Source: a virus
Virus record (IMG/VR): IMGVR_UViG_3300009161_000215
Coordinates: 1 to 25,022 of that record
DNA length: 25,022 nucleotides
Strand: one strand, 5' to 3'
Part shown: positions 1 to 7,192 of the stretch, piece by piece
Layout of the letters: each line of letters opens with the position of its first letter
Position numbering within the stretch: the stretch's first letter is position 1
Made by a program: the position numbers and the translations under genes
The notes under the pieces: generated by a model
The model's input: the letters and a program-made list of their open reading frames with translations, nothing else
What the model was told of the DNA's origin: nothing
The model's database searches: none

Positions 1-933
1 CCATTTCCATTGTTCCATCTTTTTGTAAATATTCCATTGGTCTATGTTGCCAAATAAGTGTTGTGCTTCTGCAATACTATGACCTTGGACTATGTCAGGG
101 TAACAAGTGTATACCCAAGGGTTGCAAATCTTAGACAAAATTGTGCTGAATACAAGATGGTCTCCCATGCCAGAGTTCAGAACTACAATAGTGTAATCTT
201 TATACATCATAAAGTTCTTAAAGATTTGCTCATCATGCTCATACATCTCTTGCTTTGTTTCTGACCTAATACCACCTTCAGGATTCTTCATATGCCAAGT
301 GGTTGCATTAGGCACAGCATGAATGTCATAACCTTTTTGATGTAAGCCATAGGTGAACAAAGTTTCTTCCCTATGAGCCACTCTAGACAGTCCTAGATTG
401 TAATCATAGACCCCTGCACGATAAAGAAAAGAACAATGCAGATGCTCGACTTTTTTTGAGTTCTTAATCTTTTCCCATTGGATATTAGGTTCAAGATTAA
501 TATGGTCAATCTTTCCTGTAGTCAATGAAGTATCAAACTTTGATGGTGGAGTAAGGATTGAGCCACCTACAGCACCAGTATTTATATTGTAGGTAGTATG
601 AAAGTATAGATTCTCTAGAACATTAGGTTCAGGAATAGCATCATCATCCACTCGCCAAACCCAATCAAAGCCCATTGTATTTGCTCTTTGATGGATATAG
701 TGCTGACCTTTTTTCTCAGCATATAACCATTCCCAAGGTATCTTTTTACTGTCTAGCATCCGAAAGAAATACGAATAAATCATCTCATTCCGCATATCTT
801 TAGGTTCATCATTGTCATCAAAGATAATTAACTTATCAGGCAATTTTGTTTGATTAATAATGGCACTCAAAACTAAAGGCAGAGTTGTAAAGTATCTACC
901 TCTAGTTGCTACAGAACAAAGAACCCTACCCAC
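1..933 (-). CDS. Glycosyltransferase family 2 protein, C-terminus beyond the window
   Basis: Read on the minus strand from a GTG at 933 (eight bases inside the methyltransferase gene), the frame stays open for all 311 codons to the window edge. The first domain is GT-A type: RVLCSVATRGRYFTTLPL, then IIFDDND at 36-42, a DxD-like metal site in RVDDDAIPEPN (D96-D98), and a distal HREETLFTYGLHQKGY (187-202) as in family 2 enzymes. From about 247 a second domain may start: YTIVVLNSGMGDHLVFSTIL resembles the first loop of GT9 heptosyltransferase-like folds. The protein would transfer sugars from nucleotide donors. Alternative starts GTG 945 or TTG 948 are possible. The end is missing. Confidence 0.82.
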   Translation of the reverse strand, partial: MGRVLCSVATRGRYFTTLPLVLSAIINQTKLPDKLIIFDDNDEPKDMRNEMIYSYFFRMLDSKKIPWEWLYAEKKGQHYIHQRANTMGFDWVWRVDDDAIPEPNVLENLYFHTTYNINTGAVGGSILTPPSKFDTSLTTGKIDHINLEPNIQWEKIKNSKKVEHLHCSFLYRAGVYDYNLGLSRVAHREETLFTYGLHQKGYDIHAVPNATTWHMKNPEGGIRSETKQEMYEHDEQIFKNFMMYKDYTIVVLNSGMGDHLVFSTILSKICNPWVYTCYPDIVQGHSIAEAQHLFGNIDQWNIYKKMEQWKW

Positions 934-1507
934 GATTCCAAGCACCAATCATTAGATTGCATCTATTGGTCTGATTTATTTCTTGTGGGCTATCAAAAAT
1001 ATGTCCTGCTTCATTAATATACTGCCACTTAAAGCCATCAAAATGCGATTCATTAAGCCTGTGCAGTTTATGATGCTCACCCCAAAAGCCTACTGGTTCT
1101 TCATGTGGCACAGTAATTAATAGTCTCTTACAATGTAGTTTAAGCATCTCGACTATTTGTAAGCCATTGCTTAAATGCTCAATGACTTCAAAGGCTACTA
1201 TAGTGTCATAGTTCCACAGTTGTATTTTGTTAATGTCACCATGCAAAAAAGTGCAATAGTTAGCCCAGTTCTGTTGTTTAGCAACTTGTATGATGGATTG
1301 GTCATAGTCGAGTCCTGTATAGACAATATCGTCATCAAAGAACTGCCGACCATAACCAGTAGAGCATCCTAATTCAAAAATGTCATTACCCAATAGGTTT
1401 TTACTTGCCCATTGGTATCTAGTTGCTTCTCTAGGATAGACTACATCACCTTTAAGAAATACTGCTCTCTCAAAGTTGTTACTTAGGTGATACCGAAACT
1501 CATCCAT
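926..1507 (-). CDS. Class I SAM-dependent methyltransferase
   Basis: A 193-aa methyltransferase of Rossmann fold. Motif I is DIFELGCSTGYGRQF (residues 42-56), with the SAM-binding GxSxG-like loop; the acidic end of strand two is YTGLDYDQS (D67). AFEVIEHLSNG (105-115) is the EVxEH motif of small-molecule, sugar and lipid methyltransferases. There is no target-recognition domain and no DPPY/NPPY motif, so DNA methylation is unlikely. The C-terminal part contains HEEPVGFWGEHHKLHRL. It sits between the fibre genes and a glycosyltransferase, so a role in sugar modification is plausible but not shown. The start is the ATG at 1507, one base after the small upstream ORF. Confidence 0.85.
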   Translation of the reverse strand: MDEFRYHLSNNFERAVFLKGDVVYPREATRYQWASKNLLGNDIFELGCSTGYGRQFFDDDIVYTGLDYDQSIIQVAKQQNWANYCTFLHGDINKIQLWNYDTIVAFEVIEHLSNGLQIVEMLKLHCKRLLITVPHEEPVGFWGEHHKLHRLNESHFDGFKWQYINEAGHIFDSPQEINQTNRCNLMIGAWNRG

Positions 1508-1508
1508 T

Positions 1509-1655
1509 TTATTGGACAGTTTCAGTTGGCACTTGGGGAGTAGCCTGTTCCTTTATTTTGTTAAGTAATACCCATGCACCAGTCTTAGTTGGTAACTCGC
1601 CTAATGTTTGTAGTAAGGCATTAACTTCTTCAATAGTTAGTTCTAGTTTTATCAT
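1509..1655 (-). CDS. Small 48-aa phage protein
   Basis: An ORF of 48 codons plus a stop, starting MIKLELTIEEVNALLQTLGE and ending VPTETVQ. The ATG has a strong AGAGGA ribosome-binding site seven bases upstream (AGAGGAATATATG). The pattern 'M-I-K-L-E-L-[TDS]-I-x-E-V-N-x-[LI]-L-x-[AT]-L-G-E-L-P' occurs in small proteins near fibre genes of many phages; the function is not known. It ends one base before the methyltransferase ATG, so the two may be coupled. Confidence 0.7.
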   Translation of the reverse strand: MIKLELTIEEVNALLQTLGELPTKTGAWVLLNKIKEQATPQVPTETVQ

Positions 1656-1683
1656 ATATTCCTCTTATGTTATTTAAAAAATT

Positions 1684-1980
1684 CTACCACGGAATTCCAG
1701 TTGCTGAAACAGGATTTTTAAGTAATTCTATTTGCTGTGCAAGAGATGCTTCTGTTGCATCTTTGTCTACTCCACTAGCCCAAATCCAATCTAATACCTC
1801 AGCCATTGTTACATTAGCATAAGGCACGCTAGGTGTACCATCTGCCCATGAGCAGGTTGAGTATGTAGATGTTTGATACTCGCCATCAACAGCATTACAT
1901 TGCCAATGTGCAGTAGTTATAAAGCCATTTGCAGTCTCATAGTTTGTTTGTGATACATTCCAGTTATATACGATTGCCAT
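1684..1980 (-). CDS. 98-aa conserved phage protein (MAIVYNW family)
   Basis: The protein starts MAIVYNWNVSQTNYETANGF and has HWQCNAVDGEYQTSTYSTCS, a central PSVPYANVTMAEVLDWIW and the ending NPVSATGIPW. This layout (opening MAIVYNW, a 'H W . . . . . DG' core, a 'PY...T...V..W' motif and a C-terminal PW) matches a widespread small family found beside fibre genes in many tailed phages (I believe it is the one called DUF7936). The function is unknown. The start overlaps the fibre stop (TAATG), so it is translated with the fibre. It may help attach or fold the fibre, but that is only inference. Confidence 0.75.
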   Translation of the reverse strand: MAIVYNWNVSQTNYETANGFITTAHWQCNAVDGEYQTSTYSTCSWADGTPSVPYANVTMAEVLDWIWASGVDKDATEASLAQQIELLKNPVSATGIPW

Positions 1981-4900
1981 TATTTATTCTCCAATGCTGT
2001 TAGTCGGGTTGTTAATGATTCTATTAATGCACTCATTTCTTGTATGGCTTTTACATACAAAACACACATATTTTGATATTTCAAACTATCAGGAACTTGT
2101 TGCCCATTAATCTCTTTATAAATAACAAAATCTTTTAAACCGAGTGCATCAATTTCTTCAGCAATAAATCCCGCATTTATTGGTTCATCTGCTAAATCTA
2201 CACCCTCATTAATATATTTAAAACTAACAGGTCTAAGTTTATTTATTATTTCTAAACCTTTAGTATAGTTTTCTACATTTGTTTTGTAACGCAACGATGA
2301 TGTATTAGCGTACATTACTCCATTAGCGTTGTACCAAGACAAAACAGCAAATACACCATTAGGGGGAGTACCAAAAGATAAATAACCACTTGTAGTAAGA
2401 GCAAACTGATTAACTGACCCGTTTGTTCCAAAATTAAGAGCATAAGAACCACTTGTTGTAATGCCAGCACCAGAAGTTGCAAGTGAAACATTACCGCTTG
2501 AGTCTATACGCATCCGTTCTGTTGGTGCTGTATCAGTTGTTACACTTCTTGTAGCAAAATATAAATCTGCATATCCTCCTGATGTGGCACTAGTTACTAT
2601 ACTTCCAATAGCACATTGAACATTTGTTGAACCATTGCCACCAAATCCAACTTCATTAACATAGCCAAGATTTCCTGAATTTGCGGCTAAACAAATTAAA
2701 GATTGTCCGATTGCAGTTTTTTGGTCTCCTGCACCACTTCCAACTTGTAATCTTCTTGTGGCAGTTGTAGTTCCTATACCTACATTACCACTAGTGTCAA
2801 TCATTAAATCATGTGCTGACCCAATAGTTGTTCCACCAGTAGCACTTGTTCTTCCAATGCCAAACTCACCACCCACAAGCATATTGTTTGAAATCACCCA
2901 ATTTTTATTAGATATAGAACCAGCCAAAACAATATAATTTCCGTTATTGTTTACATTATTTCCAAAAGTTGCGACCTTTCCAGAATTTTGGTAAACTTGC
3001 AAAACTGCATCAGGACTAGGAGTACCTATACCTAATTTTCCATCAACCTGTAATGTCATTAATCCTGTTGTTGCTGTAGCAAAAGTAAGAGTTCCACTTC
3101 CACTTCCACCTGAAGTAAACAAAGAAAAGCCATCACCTTGATGTCCAAGAACTAACTCAGATGCACTACCTGAATTATTAGTACCAATAAATAAAGTTGA
3201 TGGTCTACTATTTACAGCAGTAGGACTTTGATTGTTTATTGATACTATTCCATCACTAGTAATACGCATCCGTTCTGAATTACCAACATTAAAAGCAACT
3301 GGGACAAAACCACCTGTTGTTCTGTAACTTGCATTAAATGTAAACTTGCTACCATCATATCCAATACCTAAAAGAGTAGTGTTTGCATTTGCTTCTATTT
3401 GTATCCCTGAGAATGCACCTGAATCGTTTAACTGTTTAACAGAAACAATACCACGAGATACTCCTCCTGTTGTTGGGACAGTCGTAGTTCCTACAAGTAA
3501 CGAACCACTAGAGTCTATACGCATACCTTCAGAATCATTGCCATAAGTAAATACAACTTCACCAGCACCACCATTAACAGTTCCTCTACTACCAATTCTC
3601 ATGCCAAAATTTGCCCATTGCATTACTTGACCAAAACCATAATAATTTTTAGCAACAAAACTTGCATTAAAATCCCCACCTGATGTACCTGTGCTTTGAA
3701 TAAGAACCATGCCTGTATCAGCACTTCCACCATATCCATTATTACCTTGCGCACTTAGAACATGAACTTGTGCAATAGCACTACTAGTACCTACTAATAA
3801 ATTACCAGCACTAGTAATTCTAACTTTTTCTCCATCGTTATACTCAAAAGTAAAAGCCTCGGTTGAGCCTTCCATTGTCAAATCCCACCAATTACCAGCA
3901 CCTGCGTTTTGGCGAAAGCGACTAATCAAATCTTTGGCTGCGTTTGCATTAGTAAGTTGAATAAGCGTGTTTGATGTGCTTGAAGCGGATAAATTTAATG
4001 GTGAATTACTTGGGGATAAAATACTTAATACATTTGTATCCCAAGTCAAATTAGCACTATCTGTTAATAATCCACTAGCACCTGCAAATGTTACTCGACC
4101 ACTTGTTAATGCACTATTCTTAATAGAACTTGTAGTTAGAAATGAGCCATCCCATGTTAGACCTGATGAACCACCTAATACTCCACTATTATTAAATTGA
4201 ACTTGTGTATTGCTTCCACCGATAGTAGGAGTAGTTCCTGAGTAACCTGAATAGCCCGATATGCCTGAGAACCCTGAGTAGCCTGATACACCACTTCCAC
4301 TATAGCCCGATATGCCCGAATAGCCTGAGAAGCCTGATGCACCATCTATTCCTGAGTAACCACTATAGCCTGAAATCCCTGAGAAACCTGATGCACCATT
4401 TATGCCTGAGATGCCTGAGTAGCCTGAGTAGCCTGAGTATCCTGATGTGCCATCCTGTCCTGAGATACCTGAGTACCCTGAGTAACCCGATGTTCCTGAA
4501 TAACCCGATGCACCATTTTCTCCTGAAATTCCACTTGCACCTGAGTAGCCTGATATACCTGACCATCCTGAAATTCCACTAGCACCTGATATTCCCGACC
4601 ATCCTGAAATTCCTGAAAACCCCGAATACCCTGAGTAGCCAGATGTTCCACTTACCCCTGCTGTAATGGCTAAAAATAAAGGATGATTGTCTGCAAAATC
4701 AGTTGTGCCTGTGCCACCTGAAGATATAAGACTAACTGGTACTGTCCAATAACTATTACTTGTATTTGGATTTATGTTTGTAGGTGTACCAGTTATTAAC
4801 CATGACTGATAATTACCTGATACATTTTGGTCTTGAATAGTAAACTTTTGTGTAGGTTGTAACAATGCTAAAAATATATCAATATCGTCACCATTGTTGG

Positions 4901-5999
4901 TCATGTGATTAATATTTATTTGTGTAGCATTACTTTGTGTTGCAGTATTCCAAAGTAAAAATCCAGTTGCAGGTTGTCCACTTGTTTGGACTGCTTCTGC
5001 ATAATATAAAAATAAACTAGATGATTGTCCTATAGCACCCGAATATCCGCTATAGCCTGAAATTCCTGAGAAACCACTCCACCCACTAATTCCTGAGAAG
5101 CCTGATGTGCCAACAGCACCGCTATAGCCTGAGTAACCCGAAGTTCCTGAAAAGCCTGATGCACCATTTTGCCCATTAATTCCTGAAAATCCACTATACC
5201 CACTAATTCCTGAGAAACCTGATTGACCAACAGCACCTGAGTAGCCACTAAATCCTGAGAAACCCGATGAACCATTTTGACCTGAGATTCCTGAATAACC
5301 ACTATAACCACTAATTCCCGAATAGCCTGAGTAACCTGATTCACCACTCCATCCTGAAACACCTGAACCACTATATCCTGATATGCCCGAATATCCGCTA
5401 TATCCTGAGATGCCACTATCTCCACTAAATCCACTTATGCCACTATTGCCACTAAATCCTGATATACCTGAATAGCCCGATTCACCAGACCAACCACTAT
5501 AACCAGAGATTCCACTATCACCACTATATCCTGATACACCACTTCCTGAGTAGCCTGATATACCTGAAAAGCCTGAGTAACCCGATTCCCCTGAGAATCC
5601 TGAGTAACCTGAAAACCCTGATAAACCTTGTGGTCCAACTATCTGACCTGCATCAAACCAAGCAGAGCCATCCCATATCCATAAATCGCCATCAGCAGTT
5701 ACTATGTATGCATCATTAACTTGATTGCCTGTTGGTGGCAAATCTTGAACTGTAGCCACTTCACCTTTGACATTAATACTTGTGCCTTGCTGACCGCTAT
5801 AGCCCGAATAACCGCTTATCCCTGAACCTGAATAGCCACTATAGCCAGAATAGCCAGAGTACCCAGAGTACCCTGAAATCCCTGATATACCCTGTGGTCC
5901 AATTAATCCTCTATCAATATTAATTTTTTGTGTAGGTGTTGGAGTTACTGCAATCTTTACATTGTTCTGGTCAATGACTGTTACATTCATATTGCCCAT
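1980..5999 (-). CDS. Collagen-like tail fibre with S74 self-cleaving chaperone
   Basis: A 1339-aa fibre. Three blocks of Gly-X-Ser triplets (X mostly Tyr, Phe, Ile or Trp) lie at about 31-75, 122-322 and 449-589, separated by compact domains at 76-121 (with GDLWIWDGSAWFDAG) and 323-448. Residues 590-1230 form a beta-rich shaft with repeated ERMRIDSSG-like and GIGT-like modules, common in phage fibres. The C-terminus is an S74 intramolecular chaperone: SSLRYKTNV places S1234 and K1239 at the expected five-residue spacing, so autocleavage before S1234 would release about 106 aa after trimer folding. The ribosome-binding site GGAAGG lies eight bases upstream. It should be the main receptor-binding or side fibre; which surface sugar or protein it binds is not shown. 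Confidence 0.92.
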   Translation of the reverse strand: MGNMNVTVIDQNNVKIAVTPTPTQKINIDRGLIGPQGISGISGYSGYSGYSGYSGYSGSGISGYSGYSGQQGTSINVKGEVATVQDLPPTGNQVNDAYIVTADGDLWIWDGSAWFDAGQIVGPQGLSGFSGYSGFSGESGYSGFSGISGYSGSGVSGYSGDSGISGYSGWSGESGYSGISGFSGNSGISGFSGDSGISGYSGYSGISGYSGSGVSGWSGESGYSGYSGISGYSGYSGISGQNGSSGFSGFSGYSGAVGQSGFSGISGYSGFSGINGQNGASGFSGTSGYSGYSGAVGTSGFSGISGWSGFSGISGYSGYSGAIGQSSSLFLYYAEAVQTSGQPATGFLLWNTATQSNATQININHMTNNGDDIDIFLALLQPTQKFTIQDQNVSGNYQSWLITGTPTNINPNTSNSYWTVPVSLISSGGTGTTDFADNHPLFLAITAGVSGTSGYSGYSGFSGISGWSGISGASGISGWSGISGYSGASGISGENGASGYSGTSGYSGYSGISGQDGTSGYSGYSGYSGISGINGASGFSGISGYSGYSGIDGASGFSGYSGISGYSGSGVSGYSGFSGISGYSGYSGTTPTIGGSNTQVQFNNSGVLGGSSGLTWDGSFLTTSSIKNSALTSGRVTFAGASGLLTDSANLTWDTNVLSILSPSNSPLNLSASSTSNTLIQLTNANAAKDLISRFRQNAGAGNWWDLTMEGSTEAFTFEYNDGEKVRITSAGNLLVGTSSAIAQVHVLSAQGNNGYGGSADTGMVLIQSTGTSGGDFNASFVAKNYYGFGQVMQWANFGMRIGSRGTVNGGAGEVVFTYGNDSEGMRIDSSGSLLVGTTTVPTTGGVSRGIVSVKQLNDSGAFSGIQIEANANTTLLGIGYDGSKFTFNASYRTTGGFVPVAFNVGNSERMRITSDGIVSINNQSPTAVNSRPSTLFIGTNNSGSASELVLGHQGDGFSLFTSGGSGSGTLTFATATTGLMTLQVDGKLGIGTPSPDAVLQVYQNSGKVATFGNNVNNNGNYIVLAGSISNKNWVISNNMLVGGEFGIGRTSATGGTTIGSAHDLMIDTSGNVGIGTTTATRRLQVGSGAGDQKTAIGQSLICLAANSGNLGYVNEVGFGGNGSTNVQCAIGSIVTSATSGGYADLYFATRSVTTDTAPTERMRIDSSGNVSLATSGAGITTSGSYALNFGTNGSVNQFALTTSGYLSFGTPPNGVFAVLSWYNANGVMYANTSSLRYKTNVENYTKGLEIINKLRPVSFKYINEGVDLADEPINAGFIAEEIDALGLKDFVIYKEINGQQVPDSLKYQNMCVLYVKAIQEMSALIESLTTRLTALENK
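4233..4655 (-). repeat. Collagen-like repeat block 3 of the fibre
   Basis: Residues 449-589. The units include GWSGISG, GASG and GENG, with one GSGVSG step near the end. The block leads into the TPTIGGSNTQVQFNNSG segment, which begins the beta-shaft. Confidence 0.85.
5034..5636 (-). repeat. Collagen-like repeat block 2 of the fibre
   Basis: This is the longest triplet block (residues 122-322). It starts GPQGLSGFSGYSGFSG and has about 65 Gly-X-Y units, with X often aromatic, occasional GES, GDS or GNS units, two GSGVSG register steps, and GAVG or GQNG units. Confidence 0.85.
5775..5909 (-). repeat. Collagen-like repeat block 1 of the fibre
   Basis: This stretch encodes GLIGPQGISGISGYSGYSG and continues as Gly-Tyr-Ser triplets (residues 31-75). 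A GSG step (one residue short of a triplet) interrupts the register near residues 60-63. Confidence 0.85.
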
Positions 6000-6001
6000 G
6001 A

Positions 6002-6493
6002 TTAACCTTCCACCACAATGCCATCACTACGGACAAGAAATAAGAGAAAGATAATGTAATCATTTTGTGGAGTTAAACCAACAGCAGGAAAACTAATCTT
6101 TATCCTGCCTGAGAATCCAACACAATCTACAGCATTAATATTTAATTCAGGGTCATCATTCATTACATCCCAAGTATCATTACCAATTACCAAAGTAAAG
6201 AAACCTTCAGCATCATCTCTGTTTGTAATTGTTAATTCTATTGGTGTAGGTGGTGGGTCATAATTGGCTATATCAAAAGTAAGCCCATTGCGAGTATCTA
6301 AAATATTAGACATTGCCCTGCGAATTATGTGTGCATCTATTACTGCACCAGTAAGGTCTATTGGAGTTGTGTTATTACTTGCAGTTATTGTTAAGTTCCA
6401 GTAGGTACTTTGTTCCCATACTAACTCACCTGCAATAATAGGATTATCAAATCCACTTACCTGAGTAAGACTGTTCTTGTTAAAAATAGCCAT
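6002..6493 (-). CDS. Hypothetical fibre-module protein, 163 aa
   Basis: I do not recognise a named family with certainty. The predicted protein is beta-rich: WEQSTYWNLTITASNN, TPIDLTGAVIDAHIIRRAMS, then IELTITNRDDAEGFFTLVIG and a C-terminal NDYIIFLLFLVRSDGIVVEG. The 'G..W.L.ITA......PIDLTGA.V...IR' pattern resembles small proteins that sit next to collagen-like fibres in environmental phages and baseplate upper-like proteins, where they may join fibre to tail. It is separated from the collar gene by a hairpin leader and followed by the giant fibre gene, whose ribosome-binding site (GGAAGG) lies in its last codons. An adaptor or chaperone role for the fibre is inference. Confidence 0.65.
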   Translation of the reverse strand: MAIFNKNSLTQVSGFDNPIIAGELVWEQSTYWNLTITASNNTTPIDLTGAVIDAHIIRRAMSNILDTRNGLTFDIANYDPPPTPIELTITNRDDAEGFFTLVIGNDTWDVMNDDPELNINAVDCVGFSGRIKISFPAVGLTPQNDYIIFLLFLVRSDGIVVEG

Positions 6494-6517
6494 GATTGCT
6501 CTTTCGCTTAGTTAATA

Positions 6518-6537
6518 GGCTTATACCCTTACAAGCC
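6518..6537 (-). other. Stem-loop in the leader of the 163-aa gene
   Basis: On the minus strand GGCTTGTA-AGGG-TATAAGCC forms an 8-bp stem (one G-T pair) with a four-base loop. It lies 24 bases upstream of the ATG at 6493 and about ten bases before the AAAGAG ribosome-binding sequence. There is no T-run after it, so it is not a standard terminator; it could stabilise the mRNA of the fibre unit. Confidence 0.45.
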
Positions 6538-6559
6538 CACGAATCATGTATTGTTTTTT

Positions 6560-6565
6560 ATTATA
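6560..6565 (-). promoter_or_regulatory. Possible promoter -10 box before the fibre unit
   Basis: The minus strand reads TTGATAATATAATAAAAAAC just after the collar stop. It contains a consensus TATAAT (plus 6560-6565). No good TTGACA is present 16-18 bases upstream, so the promoter is weak or needs a phage factor. Such boxes are common by chance in AT-rich DNA; I list it because it lies in one of the few real gaps and ahead of a hairpin leader. Confidence 0.25.
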
Positions 6566-6568
6566 TTA

Positions 6569-7192
6569 TCAAGACTTCATTATAAAGGCAAGTGCATAGT
6601 ATGGTGGAAGATTTTGATTTATTCCACTTTCACCTTCTGAACCAGTAACTCCTGAATAATTATGATTATGGTCTGAATCATTTTCGCTAGTTTGTGCATT
6701 TCCATAAGTATTAGAATACAAACCACCACTACCAAACCCTGAATTTGGTCCAGCATTACCATAAATAAATTCTCCACCACTATACGGATTATGCCTATGG
6801 TTTCCACTTTGTAACCCTGTTGTTCCACTATAAGCATGAGCATGAGCAACAAGAACAGTATCAGCACGACCACCAGTTGAACCAACTCCATAAGTAGAAC
6901 CTGCACCCAATATCATTCTTGTTCTTAAATCAGGAGTTCCACTAGAGCCATCACAAAGTAACCATCCACTAGGAATAGATGCAATAGAACCTGACCACAT
7001 AATAATTCCACCACTAGGTACAGCATAAACTGCTTGGGCTACATCAAGATTAGTTCTTGCCGCACTTGCTGTAGTAGCACCAGTTCCACCATTTAAAATT
7101 GGCACAGCATTAACTAAACCATCTGAAGCATCAAGTAGCCCTGCTGAAGTTAAGTTATTGGCTAACTGACTAAGATTAAAAGATTGGGTCAT
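6569..7192 (-). CDS. Tail collar / short fibre protein
   Basis: A 207-aa fibre protein with a phage tail-collar domain. Residues 31-50 hold the shaft motif PILNGGTGATTASAARTNLD, common in tail fibres. Then GGIIMWSGSIASIPSGWLLC (61-80) and PDLRTRMILGAG (87-98) define the collar domain, and the end LPPYYALAFIMKS is the usual trimer-forming C-terminus. Three HxH pairs occur: H117/H119, H132/H134 and H175/H177. In related fibres such pairs bind metal ions along the trimer axis. It starts inside the tip gene stop and is followed by a 75-base leader for the next unit. Confidence 0.88.
   Translation of the reverse strand: MTQSFNLSQLANNLTSAGLLDASDGLVNAVPILNGGTGATTASAARTNLDVAQAVYAVPSGGIIMWSGSIASIPSGWLLCDGSSGTPDLRTRMILGAGSTYGVGSTGGRADTVLVAHAHAYSGTTGLQSGNHRHNPYSGGEFIYGNAGPNSGFGSGGLYSNTYGNAQTSENDSDHNHNYSGVTGSEGESGINQNLPPYYALAFIMKS

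Noticed and set aside
58-264. Plus-strand ORF of 68 codons
   Set aside because: It is antisense to the glycosyltransferase frame that is open through the whole 1-933 segment.
926-1507. DNA methyltransferase of a restriction system
   Set aside because: There is no DPPY/NPPY or target-recognition region; the EVIEH motif fits small-molecule or sugar methyltransferases.
4337-4651. Frames on both strands with Leu/Ser/His-rich or Arg/Leu-rich products
   Set aside because: These are shadows of collagen-like block 3 and have no ribosome-binding site.
5030-5638. Long alternative frames in the same strand inside the fibre repeats (134 and 67 codons)
   Set aside because: They are byproducts of the repetitive Gly-X-Ser coding DNA; their composition is only Gln/Val/Ala repeats out of phase with the real frame.
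4233-5909. A CRISPR array or microsatellite
   Set aside because: The repetition is at codon level (Gly-X-Ser) with varied synonymous codons and no fixed repeat-spacer unit.
1980-5999. Diversity-generating retroelement target in the fibre
   Set aside because: No reverse transcriptase, template repeat or A-biased variable region is seen in the window.
6518-6537. Rho-independent terminator after the collar gene
   Set aside because: No T-run follows the stem on the minus strand; the following sequence is TATTAACTAAGCG.
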